NCBI GenBank assembly: GCA_024509875.1 | Contig: JAMPIV010004914.1 | Span: forward strand, 124,001-188,000 | Direction of reading: 5' to 3' | From: Oreohelix idahoensis | Taxonomy: Eukaryota; Mollusca; Gastropoda; Stylommatophora; Oreohelicidae | DNA: 64,000 bases | Shown: positions 1-10,976 of the stretch, piece after piece | How positions within the stretch are numbered: position 1 is the stretch's first letter | Layout of the letters: each line of letters begins with the position of its first letter | The notes under the pieces: model-generated | What the model saw: only the letters and a program-made list of their open reading frames with translations | What the model was told of the DNA's origin: nothing | The model's database searches: none | Made by a program: the position numbers and the translations under genes

Positions 1-659
1 TGACTGCCTCTCGTTGGAGTTCAGATTTTAACATTATATCAAGTTTAACTTTAAACATTCGCGTGCTAGTAGTCATCAGTAACAACCACCATGAAGAATG
101 ACTCCTACAACATCCCAGCACTTGGGAGGGTAAGAGGAGTGTTTTCACATCTCTCTGAGATATGTAGCCAAGGTAGGGTTCACACTGCTCAATCCCCACC
201 ACCAAGTTGCCTGCTGGTTATGCCAAGCTCTTATGGGCTCTAGGCATGTGTCCAGAAGTTCAAGGCGAAAGGATCATTTGTCTTGATAATTTTTGCCTTT
301 ACGATGGGTTCCATTAATCAGAAAGCAGTGCATACTAGTTCTCAACCCCCTCCAAGTCTGTTCAGTGCATCTCTGGCTCCTTTCCAACTATAGACAAGTG
401 TGCATGGTTAGTGCACCAGATTTATTATTGAGGTTTGCTGCTCTAGATCCATTGTGTTCAGCTTGGGGGTTCACATCCCAGTGACCAGGGCCACCTCGAG
501 GAGGGTGTGGATCTTCACCAAGCACAATGATCTTTGGGCTTGAGAGGTTATGCTAAACCAAGAGGCTGACACCACAGTGGATGCTCCTTTCATGAAAAGT
601 ATTTCACTGGGCCTATAGTGAAGCAAGAAGAGGGATCCATATAGAGGAAACCTCACTAC
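1..659. other. decayed repeat sequence, no intact gene
   Basis: No open frame here shows a recognisable domain. The plus strand contains short interrupted readings upstream of a LINE endonuclease block at 660-990. It may be the eroded 5' part of that LINE, but nothing in it proves this. Confidence 0.3.
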
Positions 660-990
660 CCACTACACCGACACATCTGTAATACAGACTTGGCCCCTAT
701 AATAGCTGGAGACTTCAAGGCCCATTCACCATCATGGGGATATAAAAATAGTGGAGGAAATCTGCAACACATCCAACCTGATGCTACAACAGAAAAAAGG
801 TCAATGCAGGGAGGCATATCTGCAGTCATTCTTATATGACCACTAGCTATGCACAATGCTACAATATATTTATGTGGAAGTGAACCTATGTCTGTGAGGC
901 TAATTACATCCTCATTGACTCTTGAAATCATCCACACACTTCCAGGGATCCCCCTGTGGTGAAACTTGTTGAGAATCCAGCATTGCACAC
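660..990 (+). pseudogene. LINE endonuclease fragment (I/Jockey type)
   Basis: The plus strand at about 685-760 reads APIIAGDFKAHSPSWGY. This matches the catalytic GDFNAHSPSWG block of LINE apurinic-like endonucleases, with N replaced by K. The surrounding frames are broken by stops. The fragment is cut at about 1001 by a small SINE insertion. The endonuclease end (DNRPILL) reappears at 1655-1690. Confidence 0.6.
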
Positions 991-1013
991 TAAGCTTGGA
1001 GAAGTCACTTGAG

Positions 1014-1089
1014 GTAAAGGTAAAGGAACCCGTTACATGCCCATTGAGGCATATTGGGAATATGGTGTTAGGCCCATATTATCTTGACC
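1014..1089 (-). mobile_element. 76-bp 3' fragment of a tRNA-type SINE
   Basis: The segment matches the 3' end of the SINE seen in full at 15699-15959 (plus) and 18218-18475 (minus): the GTTACA..CCATTGAGGCATATTGG region and the following TTAGGCCCATAT. It is flanked by perfect 12-bp direct repeats AAGTCACTTGAG (1002-1013 and 1090-1101). It is therefore a 5'-truncated SINE insertion with an intact target-site duplication. Confidence 0.75.
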
Positions 1090-1101
1090 AAGTCACTTGA
1101 G

Positions 1102-1540
1102 CCCCGGGCATAATTCTTTGGCTTCGACTTGATTCATTGCATGCAAAAGTATCTCACTGTGGATTCAGTTATAGGCTGGGGAGGCAGAGAAGTGGCTTTG
1201 TGCAAGACGTGACAATTCCTTGAGAGAGCCCATAACCAGAGTACATAACCAGAGTACAATGTTTTAGCTTTGCATATTTGGAGAGCTCCCTTGGATGGCA
1301 GGGAATGTACAGTATGCCACATACTTCTTATTCCTAGCTTGGGACCAGATGTGATGGTCCTTTAAATGCAAACCAAGCTGGAGAAACTGGAGCTCATGAC
1401 TTCAACTCAACACATTTCAGAATGGCAGAAAAGCCATAGAAGAAGCCTAGATCCACAGTGTAGATAATTCCAAGGAGTCTTCCACTTGGTATTGACTGCT
1501 AAGGAGCGAGAAGCTCAGCAGCTTTAGTTAAACAACAACA
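1102..1540 (+). pseudogene. decayed LINE 3' end (low confidence)
   Basis: The end of this stretch (1490-1540) repeats the last coding bases and tail of the I/Jockey-like LINE at 8695-9320: ACTGCTAAGGAGCGAGAAGC and the CAACAACAACA that follows. Upstream there is no readable frame. It is probably the 3' end of a LINE inserted into, or fused with, the endonuclease fragment at 660-990. Confidence 0.4.
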
Positions 1541-1560
1541 CAAGGTCAGAACCCATTCTT

Positions 1561-2610
1561 TTGCACAGAGTCTCAGGCATGGCCAGCAGATCTGATCTCA
1601 CCATGGTATTGGCTGACATTGCAGACACTTGCATTTGCACAGTCCTCGAAGATATTGAAAGTGACAACAGGCCAATACTACTCGTAATTACTATAGACAG
1701 ACAAAATAAATACAGAAAAAAAGAGAAAGACCTATTGGAACTACAAAAAGGCTAACTGGACAACATATGCAACACTTTCAGATAGCAGATTCAGCATGAT
1801 TAAAATATTAGATACAATAGAGAATAGATACAACAATATCACAAAGACTACACTTGAAATAGCGAACATAACAATACCGAAAGGTAGCAACAAACGTTTC
1901 AGCCATTTCTGGGTTCCAGATCTAGAAAAGATTGTTAAAGAGCAAAGATAAGCCAAAGAAAGGTGGAAAAAGAACCCACCAGAGCCAAAAAAATAATTTA
2001 TAACAAACTCACAGCACAGATAAGATAATACATTAAGAAAGCAAAGAAAGAGACATGGAAAAAAACATGACAGCCTGGACTTAAAGAATGAAAGGCACAA
2101 AGCATGGAAGCTCCTGCATTGTCTTGTTGGAAAAGGAAGAAAGAGCAACCCAAAACCAGTAAGATCTGAATAAAACATCTTAACAAACAACAAGAGAAAG
2201 ACATGAACGTTTAACAAATACTATGCAAAAGTTGACAAATCACAGAAAACAGCTGAAAAAAAAGCAATAAAGAACAGAACAAAAACAGAACAAAGAACTA
2301 CTAAGGCAAGCATTGCACTATTTGAAAATGAGTACACCACCCATGAAATGAATAGTACACTACAAAAATTAAAGACCAAGAAAGCTTCAGGACTAGAATA
2401 GATTAGCAATGAAATGATACTAAACCTAGGACCAGTTGCAAAGTCAGTACTCATCAACTTCATCAACAGAACATGGAAAGAAAGGACACTCACTAAAGCT
2501 TGGCTGACTGAAAATATCAAACCAATTCTAATTAAAAAAAAAACAATCCAGTTGAAGAACCTGATCCAGCAAATACCAAGTACTTCAACAGTTGGAAGAT
2601 GAAGCATATA
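1561..2610 (+). pseudogene. LINE endonuclease end plus reverse transcriptase start
   Basis: The plus frame reads ADIADTCICTVLEDI then SDNRPILLVI, the terminal endonuclease motif SDHRP. It continues through a basic linker to KLKTKKASGLE, ISNEMILNLGPVAKSVL and INRTWKERTLTKAWL, which is the N-terminal fingers region of an I/Jockey-group reverse transcriptase. Several stops and frameshifts interrupt it, and it ends at about 2600 before the catalytic palm. The RNase H type 3' end at 8695-9320 appears to belong to a related family. Confidence 0.65.
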
Positions 2611-2639
2611 CAGAAGACCACTGGCAACAAGTAAAAAAT

Positions 2640-4140
2640 GTATGGAATGAGACGTGGAGAAATACTCAGAAAAAGAGAACATCAGCACAAAGCATGGATA
2701 ACAACAGGAAACCATTAGTAAGATAGAAGACAAGAAAACAGAGTTAAACAGAAGCAAAACCAGAAGCTCTAAGGCCAAGGCTCTTGAAGTGTACATAGAA
2801 GCAAACAAAGAAGTAAGAAGAAACATCAAAAGAGACAAGGAAGTATATTGAAGAGTTGGCAAGGGAAGCAGAGGAAACTGCAGCCAAAGGAAATATGAGG
2901 AATCTGTACAACAGCATAAAAAAGCTAACAGAGAAATATAAGCAAGCAAATGGCCTCATAAAAGATAAGAATGGAAAATTGCTTAGTAATATACAAGATC
3001 AAATGATGGACAGACCATTTTGATGAACTTCTCAATAGACCAGCTCCAAATAATCCCCCAGACATCCGGCCAGCAGAAGAGGAGTTACAAATCAGATGTG
3101 AACAACCAAGTAGAGAAGAAATAAAGAATGCCATACAGCTTCTGAAAGATGGAAAAGCAGCTGGCCCAGATTGCATTCTAGCAGAGGCCATCAAAACAGA
3201 TATTCATACTTGTACTGAGATACTATACAAACTACTTGGCAAAGTCTGAGAGAGAAGAGAGGAAATACCAGCAGAATGAAAGGAAGGTTATCTGGTCAAG
3301 TTGCCTAAGAAAGGAAATTTACTAAAGTGCGCAAATTATAGAGGAAGAATATTACTATCAGTGCTGGGAAAACTATTAAACAGAATCATCCTGGAGAGAT
3401 TTAGAGAGTCCGTAGACAAACAACTGAGAGATGAACAAGCAGGCTTTTGACAAAACAGGTCCTTACAGACCAGATATCCACACTGAGAATAATAGTGGAA
3501 CAAAGCCTGGAATGGAATTCACAGCTATACATCTGATTTGTGGACTATGAAAATGCATTTGACAGTGTAGAGAATCACTCTGGAAATTGATGAGGCATTA
3601 TGGAGCTCTCATGAAGATCAATAATGTAATAAAGAAGACCTATGAAAGACAACTTACAGAATTGTTTCAGGATTAGGACGGGAGTGCAACAGGGATGCCT
3701 CCTGTCTCCATCTCTTTTCTTACTAGCAATAGATTGGGTTATATGAAAACATCAACATCACACAACAGAAATGGAATCCAGTGGAATCTGACTAAACAGC
3801 TTGATGATCTGGATTTTTCAGATGTCTTGGCTCTTCTGTCCCATAACCGTAATCAGATGCAGGACAAAATAAAAATACTCTATGATAGGTCTGATAATAC
3901 ACAGGGAAAAGACAAAGATAATGAGAATAAATGTAAGAAATGATAACAAGGTTGAACTTGAAGGGACACCACTAAGAGAGGTAGAATTGTATTCATATTT
4001 TGGCAGCAATATAGACAGAGTTGGAGGGACAGACAATCAAATCAAATTAGGAATACAAAAAGCAAGAGGGGCTTTCACAGCACTTGGAAAGTTAATTTTT
4101 CAAGGTGAAAGATTTGAAATGAAAGACGAGTCGCGTATAT
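2640..4140 (+). pseudogene. LINE reverse transcriptase, degenerate (family A)
   Basis: Recognisable blocks in order, in shifting frames: NMRNLYNSIKKLTEKYKQ (2880-2945), AEEELQIRCEQPSREEI, LKDGKAAGPD (3150), LVKLPKKGNLLKCANYRG, LRDEQAGF, FVDYENAFDSV, RTGVQQGCLLSPSLFLLA (about 3670-3720), and the thumb block MRINVRNDNKVELEGTPL (3920-3975) with SNIDRVGGTDNQIKLGIQ. These are the fingers, palm and thumb of a LINE RT. The ADD box is lost. Fragments of the same family lie at 6600-6800, 49770-49890 and 53990-54234. Confidence 0.75.
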
Positions 4141-5871
4141 TGCGTTTATGACCTTAGTCTGCAGGCAGTAATAGTGTGAGTCCATACGCAACAGAGAGAG
4201 TCTGGTTTCGGCATTGGTGTGAAGAAATTCGTTTCATTCATAGAATGAGTAAGGAAATATGTAAATCTGGACGTAGGTGCTAACTTATGGCAAATGAGTC
4301 TGTTGTCGGGTTCTGTATGTAATATTTTCCTTTGATTTCAGAGAGATATATACTCTAGAAATCTAAACCTAATTTATTCAGTATTCCTCAGTCAGAAGAC
4401 AGCTTCCTTTGTTCTAGAATACTGGTTATAGTGAAGTTCTTAGTTTCTTGACATCTAGCTGAGTTCTAGAATACCTGTATAGTGCAGTTCTCAGTTTCGT
4501 GGAGATAGCCTGTAGTTCTGTTCTGGAGGTAATAATATTGACTAGTATTGTCAAGTGATTAAAGCATCGAGTGATAAGTCAGTTATATTTCTCTAAGTTT
4601 ACTGTGTTACAGTGGATAGCAAAATAAATTATCATTTCTAGCTAAAACTCATTCAGCTATAAATAAATTTAATTAAATTGCTAGTAACCAGTCAGAGAAT
4701 AGTTTAACCATCTAAATTAATGCACCGATTCATCTTGAGTGTTGATGAAATATGTAGGTATTTCTAATTCAGGATGATTGATTTTTTGTAATGACTAGAA
4801 TTTATTTCACGGGAGTTTTAAATGATAAGACAAGCTCTAAGCTTGCAGTTTATAATTTAAGTTAAACAACCGTAGTGAATATTACATTTTACGCGAGGGT
4901 AGGATAGGATGTGTGTATAATATTATGATTAAGTATTCTGTATGTTTCTTTTTCTTTATACAGTATTATGAGTCAAAGCCATTATCTACCAGTGGTTTCG
5001 GTATATATGAGAATAATCATAGAAGAAACAATTTTTGTCCTTAAATACGTGGATTTACAAGTTAAAACCTGTCTGGCATTGTGTTTGCATCCAGAAAGAG
5101 ACAGAGTACCCATTTCACGAACTTTAAGACTAAATGCAGTAACTGGGCCTATCAAGCCAGATTATATTTCTTCCCTAAATCTCATGTACATTCAGCCCCT
5201 GTGGCGAAATATATTATAAACAATAACATTTCCAACGTTTTGACTAATTGTGGTGTGACCAAGAATTATATATTGAGAGAAGTACCAACCTGTCATTCCC
5301 TAAGTACTGGAAACTTCGAGATTCTGACATTGTGAGCCCGTTTATAATTTCTTACCTGAACTGATTCAAGTGACATTAACAGTAATCTTAAAATATAGTT
5401 GTAAAGTGAATGCTCCCCAGAACATTGGATGAAACCTGTATCTGCAGAGCTGGGATTCCCTTTATCAAAAGGATACAAATTCACTGTTTGTGTGTGTCCT
5501 AAAGCTTGCGCCGGAAGGTGAAAGACATCAATTTATAGGTAAGAAAGTACATCCGTGGCCATGGGTGAATGAACAGAGAGAAATCAGGACTGGGTGATTC
5601 CTTTATGGTATGATCTACGCACCCACTTTGTAATTTCATTATGCAAGTTTGTTGATGATGCTGTTGTGTTTTTCTCTTAGAATAGATTAATGTATCAACT
5701 CTGTTCTTAAACTATAGAGGGAAATCCTAGACCATAGTGTATAAATCTGTGACTCTTTGGGGGCTATAACTTTTCTTCTAAAGGGATAGTGGGCTAAACA
5801 GAGAGGGAAAGGATTACACCCATGGGTCTATTATTCTTTTAGTAATTCATTAACCTATGTCCTGTCCTGTG
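4141..5871. other. AT-rich stretch, no gene seen
   Basis: No homology-bearing frame is seen on either strand. It sits between a LINE thumb domain (ending near 4140) and a LINE-type C2H2 tail (5872). It may be an insertion that split one LINE or unrelated intronic sequence. No terminal repeats were found. Confidence 0.3.
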
Positions 5872-6035
5872 CGAATCATCCAGTAGAGCAGCAGCGGAAC
5901 AGCGGAGACAAGCTAGAAAAGACTGTGTAATAAAACCTTCACATGAAGCAAACATTCCCTGCCCACACTGTCCGAGATCTTTCAAGGCCCACATCAGGCT
6001 CATCAGTCACCTTCGTACCCACAGACTAATCTAAC
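5872..6035 (+). pseudogene. LINE C-terminal C2H2 zinc-finger tail
   Basis: The frame reads SRAAAEQRRQARKDC then CPHCPRSFKAHIRLISHLRT, ending HR and a stop. A C-x2-C-x12-H-x3-H finger preceded by an Arg/Lys-rich, Ala-rich linker is the usual C-terminus of a widespread invertebrate LINE group. No exon-like splice sites flank it, so a LINE remnant is favoured over a host zinc-finger exon. Confidence 0.6.
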
Positions 6036-6599
6036 ATATTCCTAATAATTGGATGAACAGAGTGGTCTTCATCACCCGTGATGGACGAACAACAACCTAT
6101 GTGTATTTATATGTGATTGATATTCCAATTTTTTTTAATGTGGGGAAATTCTTATGATAATAAAATTTACATAAACTTTATTCAAGTCTGTTGGCCAGCT
6201 CGTTCCAAAATATTTATATTCCATTGTTATAGTTTTCACGTCTGTCGTCACTTATGTGTGTGTGTATGTGAGTGGTAGATATATATTAATATATATATTC
6301 TAGTAGACTGTCTGACAAATCTAGACCTGTTGTAGAGATAGGCTGACCGAGAGAAGCTTCTCGAGGGTCAGGGACAGACTCTATTATTTTCCACCATCTC
6401 ACCCCTGAAAATCTATTTCTATTATTATCTCCCACTGAGCTATCACTCGTTCTATTTCTATTCAGAAGGGACCAAACCTATGTCTTAATTCCCCTATCGC
6501 AAATCTACGACAGTGAAAATGATGAGGAAAACATGGAAAGAATTTGAGTGGATGACAAGGGACAGGAGGACTTGGCTTGTGTTTGTTGAAGGCCTATGC
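6036..6599. other. non-coding, TG/TA microsatellite
   Basis: Nothing coding is seen. A (TG)n/(TA)n simple repeat lies at about 6255-6300. The 3' part (6555-6610) carries a block (GGAGCTAAAGG, CTCCTTGGGG, GACAAGGGACAGGAGGACTT) that is the reverse complement of the sequence flanking the 37-bp minisatellite at 10000-10500. Confidence 0.45.
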
Positions 6600-6800
6600 T
6601 CCTTGGGGAGCTAAAGGGTAAACCTGCTTGTTCATCTCTTAGTTTCTTGTCTATGGACTCTTTTAATGTCTCGAGGATAATCCTGTTTAATACTTTTCCT
6701 GGCACTGATAGTAACATTATTCCTCTATAATTTGTGCACTCTTGTAAATTTCCCTTCTTAGGCAACTTAACCAGATATCCTTCCTTCCACACACCCATAC
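6600..6800 (-). pseudogene. LINE RT fragment (family A)
   Basis: The minus strand reads WKEGYLVKLPKKGNLQECTN, YRGIMLLSVPGKVLNRIIL, then LRDEQAG. This is the same fingers segment as at 3280-3440. It is fused at about 6800 to the thumb domain of a different LINE (6805-8640), so the junction is chimeric. Confidence 0.7.
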
Positions 6801-6804
6801 AAGA

Positions 6805-8640
6805 GAATAGATAATACAAGTGATTTGTACAATTTGATCTTCACAGGAAAACTGATGTTACTTTTCCAGATCACATTCAGCCTTGTCATGGCAGCTGAGG
6901 CCATCTCAAGTCTTGTCTTAATTTCTTTACTTATCTTCCATCACTACATATAGTGGACCCCAGATATTTAAAGGTGTTCACTTCTTCTAACGTTTGCCCA
7001 TTTAACGTAATGTTGGTTGGAACATGTTTCTTTTCGCTATTCACCAATATCTTGCTTTTTTCTATATTAATTTCCTTCTCATACGTTCTTGTTACTTTCT
7101 CCAGTCTAGAGGTAAGGTCTTGAAGTTCTGATTCTGTTCCAGCTATAAGATCGATATCATCAGCAAAACGTAGATTGCAAAGAGGTCGGTCTCCAATCGA
7201 TATGGTTGTTTTATAATCGTAGAGAGCCTCCTGCATAATATGTTCTAGATATATATTAAAGAGCACTGGGGACAGGACATATCCCTGACAAACTCCTACA
7301 GTTGTTTTGAAAAATTCTCCAATGTCATTGCTTGCAAGAACAGCACTGCTTGCGTCCTTATATAGTCCTTCAATGATATCTATGATGTTGGTATCAAAAT
7401 TGAATTTTCTCATTATCTGCCATAAGGCTTCATGCCAGACTCGATCGAAGGCTTTTGTGAAATCGATGAAGTTATGGTATAAATTGCGTTGATGCTGCAG
7501 ATGTTTTTCGATCAGTAATCTAATATTGAAGAATGAACGAACGAACGAACGAACTTTATTTTCGAAGGGTAAAGAATTGGGCGCGCAGGCCCGTCTAACA
7601 TTCTGCCCTTCCACTCTCATTAATCTTGCATACTATATCCTTTCATTCCCACATGATGCTTTAAGCATTAATTTAAAGGCATGCAACATTATAAAGTTAC
7701 CATAACAGCATTCATTTACATTGCAATCATAATTTTAAAAAATATGAGTATGTTTGTTTTTTTTGAAACAAACAAGCTAGTATTTGGGGGAAAAAAGTAA
7801 AGAAGATTTGTTCTGAGGTACTTCTTTTTGGTCTAAAGCCAGCCTGGTCCTCAGACAAGATTTCTTCTGATTTCTGTTTTATTCTGTTCAAAAGTATCCT
7901 TAACATCACTTTACTTGGATGACTAATAAGGCTAATGGTTCTGTAATTCTTGCACATTTTTAGATTTCCTTTCTTTGGAAGCGGTATTAATAATGACTGC
8001 GTCCACTCATTTGGCCATTTTTTGGTACTCCATATCTTCTGACAAATTGTTGTCATGATTTTTACTATGTCTGGTCCTCCATATTTCAAGAGCTCTGCTG
8101 GGATATTGTCCACACCCGGTGACTTCCCTCCTTTCACCAAACATATAGCCTCTTCCACTTCTTCCCGTAATATTGTTCCATTTCTGAGTTCCCTATTTTC
8201 ACACTTAATGTTGTTTAATATGCTATAGTCAGTGTCGAGTTTACAGTTATATAATTCTTTACAATATTCTGTCCACCTTCTCATTACAGCTGTTTTTTCA
8301 TTGAGCAGAGCCACATTGCTATCTTCTATGACAGTTACCCTGGGCTGTTGGGGTTTTGATAGTCTTCTTAATGTGTCGAAAGCTGCCTTGCTGTTGCCTT
8401 TTTTAGCCCTGCTTCAATGGACTCACTTTGATCAGCTATCCATTTTTCTTTGGCCTGTTTAATTTTCTTTCTAACATTTTTATTCACCATACTGTATTGC
8501 CATGCTGCTTCAGGAACCTCTTTTTTCACCTTTTTCATTTCCCGCCATGTATCACATAACTTCAGAATGTCAATTGTAACCCATGGTTTGTTTATTTTCT
8601 TTTTTTTAACCAAGTATTTCTGTTGCTGATTCAATGAGCA
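6805..8640 (-). pseudogene. RTE-like LINE, endonuclease-RT linker to thumb
   Basis: Read from 8640 downward: linker INKPWVTIDILKL, QSESIEAG; fingers GGKSPGVDNIPAELLKYGG, WPNEWTQSLLIPLPKKGNLK, DQAGFRPKRSTSEQIF; then after an insertion YHNFIDFTKAFDRVWHEALW, TTVGVCQGYVLSPVLFNIYL, RFADDIDLIAGTESELQDL (catalytic FADD at about 7150) and TFKYLGSTICSDG, continuing to about 6805. The palm ADD is preserved. The element has stops and frameshifts, and a 260-bp insertion (7527-7790) breaks the RT between its fingers and palm. Confidence 0.8.
7527..7790 (-). mobile_element. short insertion with (GTTC)n tail in LINE RT
   Basis: This segment interrupts the LINE between EQIF and NIRLLIEKHLQ. On the minus strand it ends AAAATAAAGTTCGTTCGTTC followed by further GTTC repeats, as expected for the 3' simple-repeat tail of a SINE or short non-autonomous LINE. 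It contains no coding frame. Short similar sequences (CTTC) flank it, too short to prove a target duplication. The family is not identified. Confidence 0.55.
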
Positions 8641-8694
8641 CGTCTTTCATGTTCTCTGTGAACAAAGATATCATAATCTTCACTAATTCAAAAT

Positions 8695-9320
8695 CAACAC
8701 TTCAGGCTTTATAAGAATACCTCCAAACTGAAAATAAAGAAATAATACAGCTTGCCGAAACAATTGACAACCTGCTAACAAAATGCAACATCAGAGTCAC
8801 TCTCCAGTGGCTACAACGGCACACAGACTAGCAAAACTAGGAGTAAGCATGGTTCAAACAAACACTCCAGCAAACATGCAGACAGCCAAACAAATACTCC
8901 AAAACAACTTCAAAGAGGCATGGCCGAACCGATGGGCAAAAGCATCTACTGGACGTGCCTTGTATAAAGAAATGGCTCACCCCAACAAAAATGACAACAT
9001 TAATAACCTACAATGATGCATGGAGCAGAGTACAATCTTCCTACTATGAACAAAACACACCCGACTCAACAAGCACTTAAATTAAACCCCGCCATGAGCC
9101 TCACTGTCGCAACTGTATCCATTCACATGAGACAGTTCAGCATGTGCTGTTCACTTGCCCAGGACTCTCCACAGAAAGACAGCTATTGCCGGGCTCCCTA
9201 ACAATCACAAACACTCTATACAGCACCACTCAACAGCTACAGAACACATGCAAATTCTTCAGCTTGTCATTGACTGCTAAAGAGCGACAAGCTCAGAAGC
9301 CCTAGTTAATCAACAAGAAC
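8695..9320 (+). pseudogene. LINE RNase H and CCHC 3' end (I/Jockey type)
   Basis: The plus strand, in broken frames, reads LAETIDNLLTKCNIRVTLQW, then HRLAKLG (RNase H DRLAKLG block), then WAKASTGRALYKEMAHP. Near 9100-9180 it reads CRNC..HSHETVQHVLFTCPG, the C-terminal zinc motif that follows RNase H in I-group LINEs. It closes FSLSLTAKERQAQKP and a stop at about 9300. It is a 5'-truncated insertion beside the minus-strand LINE. Confidence 0.7.
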
Positions 9321-9339
9321 AACAAATGAGAGGACAACA

Positions 9340-9475
9340 AACAATCTGTGAAGGACTGAGGACTAGACTAGAACCAGGTTAGGAGGAAGAGTCAATAAGA
9401 TAGTATGATGCTCTCTCTGGCAAACTTCTACATGCCAAGGTAAAAGAAGAAAGCATATGACATAAAATTAAATAA
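9340..9475 (+). pseudogene. LINE 3' end, RTE-type C-terminus
   Basis: In a broken frame it reads like the final DWNQ(A/V)RRK..DRIVW.SLW block also found at 20270-20520 (minus) and 20540-20680 (plus), including CSLWQTSTCQGKRRKHMT. The bases ACTAGACTAGAACCAGG and TCTCTCTGGCAAACTTC are shared by the copies. It lies just before the donor of separase exon d. Confidence 0.5.
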
Positions 9476-9507
9476 TTGTGTTGCTAGCTCAAGCAATTTC
9501 AGCTTAC

Positions 9508-9725
9508 CTCATGAACTGTGCAGCCACCTGCGTGGGAAAATATTCTTTTACATCAGATACTGGGGGCACGACTGCACCAACATTCTTTGGGTCCACACCA
9601 CAATGGAAGGCTGATCTTCTCAACTGCATTGTAATGAGGACTTTGAGAGCTGCAAGGGAGGGAACTCTTGTCACCTTCTCATAGCGCAAATCTGTCATGC
9701 TCTCCCATGGAAGCTTAGTGAGAAA
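9508..9725 (-). CDS. ESPL1: separase exon d, LPWES / VTRVPSL segment
   Basis: Minus-strand exon from 9725 to 9508, 218 bp, starting phase 0 and ending phase 2 at donor ATGAG|GTAAGC. The acceptor is a poly-T tract ending CATTAAG. It begins FLTKLPWESMTDLRYE and continues VTRVPSLAAL, then GVDPKN. Joined to exon c it gives LDKFLTKLPWES, the hallmark of the separase protease domain, and VTR[LV]PS is the next conserved block. The part after GVDPKN is less conserved but similar in length to the family. The catalytic His (GHG) and Cys (GCSS) exons were not found between here and coordinate 1. Confidence 0.82.
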
Positions 9726-10017
9726 CTTAATGAAAAAAAAAATCTTTTTTCAGCAACAATTCAAAATGATGTGTCACATATCAGGTTTATTCAAAACATT
9801 ATTATATTCATGGTTTTTGAATCTTCTCAACAGGTAGTATAAACTGGTGGGATAATCTAGAGTTATATAAAACTATAAAACAATACAGTCTCTTTAAATA
9901 TATTTTTAATATTATTTACCTTAAAATATTGTTTCGGTAATGAGAAAAAAACATCCATATTTTACAGCTTCTGGAATTCATTCACTCATCTCCCTTCAGC
10001 TCCCCAAGGAGCATAGA
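9726..10017. other. AT-rich intron, no gene seen
   Basis: It contains the polypyrimidine tract of separase exon d (minus strand) and AT-rich sequence. No domain-bearing frame is seen. Confidence 0.4.
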
Positions 10018-10505
10018 CCTTCAACAAACGTATACCAAGTCTTCCTGTCCTGTGTCATCAACAAACTTATACCAAGTCTTCCTGTCCTGTGTCATCAACA
10101 AACTTATACCAAGTCTTCCTGTCCTGTGTCATCAACAAACTTATACCAAGTCTTCATGTCCTGTATCATCAACAAACTTATACCAAGTCTTCATGTCCTG
10201 TGTCATCAACAAACTTATACCAAGTCTTCCTGTCCTGTGTCATCAACAAACTTATACCAAGTCTTCCTGTCCTGTGTCATCAAAAAACTTATACCAAGTC
10301 TTCCTGTCCTGTGTCATCAACAAACTTATACCAAGTCTTCCTGTCCTGTGTCATCAACAAACTTATACCAAGTCTTCCTGTCCTGTGTCATCAACAAACT
10401 TATACCAAGTCTTCCTGTCCTGTGTCATCAACAAACTTATACCAAGTCTTCCTGTCCTGTGTCATCAACAAACTTATACCAAGTCTTCCTGTCCTGTGCC
10501 ATCAG
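10018..10505. repeat. 37-bp minisatellite, about 12-13 units
   Basis: A 37-bp unit containing ACCAAGTCTTCCTGTCCTGT and CATCAACAAACTTAT is repeated head to tail with few changes. Because 37 is not a multiple of 3 and the unit has no stop in any plus frame, three overlapping long frames (starting 9940, 10052 and 10089) run through it. All are artefacts of the repeat. The flanks (TCAGCTCCCCAAGGAGCATA on the left, CTCAAGGTCTTTCTATGCC on the right) recur at 6555-6610 (reverse) and 45571-45650, so the array expanded inside a dispersed repeat. Confidence 0.9.
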
Positions 10506-10631
10506 CTCAAGGTCTTTCTATGCCTTCTTCATGCTCTTCAAGTCTGTCACCAGTTCTCTTCTGTATGTGTTCTCTGGTCCTCCTCTACCTCTCTTACCCT
10601 GGAGATTCCAGAACAAGGACTGTCTTGTAAT

Positions 10632-10836
10632 TTAATATGAAACAAACATGATGCGTAGATGGCAGGGAGGATAGTGTGATTCACTTGCATAGCTAGGCGG
10701 GGTTGTTGCACGGAAGGTCCAGTGTTCAAATCCTGGGTAACCCACTCATGTCTGTTGTTTTTCTGTTGTCTAGTGTTCTACTTCTTTGTTTCTTATGAGT
10801 GTCTGAAAACATACCTTTATGTTTGTTTCATATTAA
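10632..10836 (+). mobile_element. tRNA-like SINE head between 18-bp inverted repeats
   Basis: TTAATATGAAACAAACAT at 10632-10649 is exactly inverted at 10819-10836. Between them a tRNA-type promoter is visible: an A-box-like TAGCTAGGCGG at about 10687 and a B-box-like TGTTCAAATCC at about 10724. It could be a small non-autonomous foldback element or a SINE that landed in one. No coding capacity. Confidence 0.45.
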
Positions 10837-10976
10837 TTTATCGTTTACAAGCCTCGGGTTTCCCTTCCTTATGTGTTATAACTGTCTTGTAACGCTATCA
10901 ACAAGTTTTCTCTATGTGTGTCCGATCCATCTCAAGTGTCTTCTTCTCATTTCTTGTTCCACTGGCATTTGTCTAG

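Noticed and set aside
1741..2960. Long minus-strand hydrophobic frames
   Set aside because: Shadows of the A-rich plus-strand LINE. Poly-Phe/Leu/Ser composition with no family.
5872..6035. Host C2H2 zinc-finger exon
   Set aside because: A single finger with Ala/Arg-rich linker and stop is the known tail of LINE ORFs. No splice acceptor, and LINE sequence is nearby.
9940..10640. Three overlapping 180-230 codon plus frames resembling a repetitive protein
   Set aside because: All are the same 37-bp minisatellite read in rotating frames. No domain, and related loci hold only one unit.
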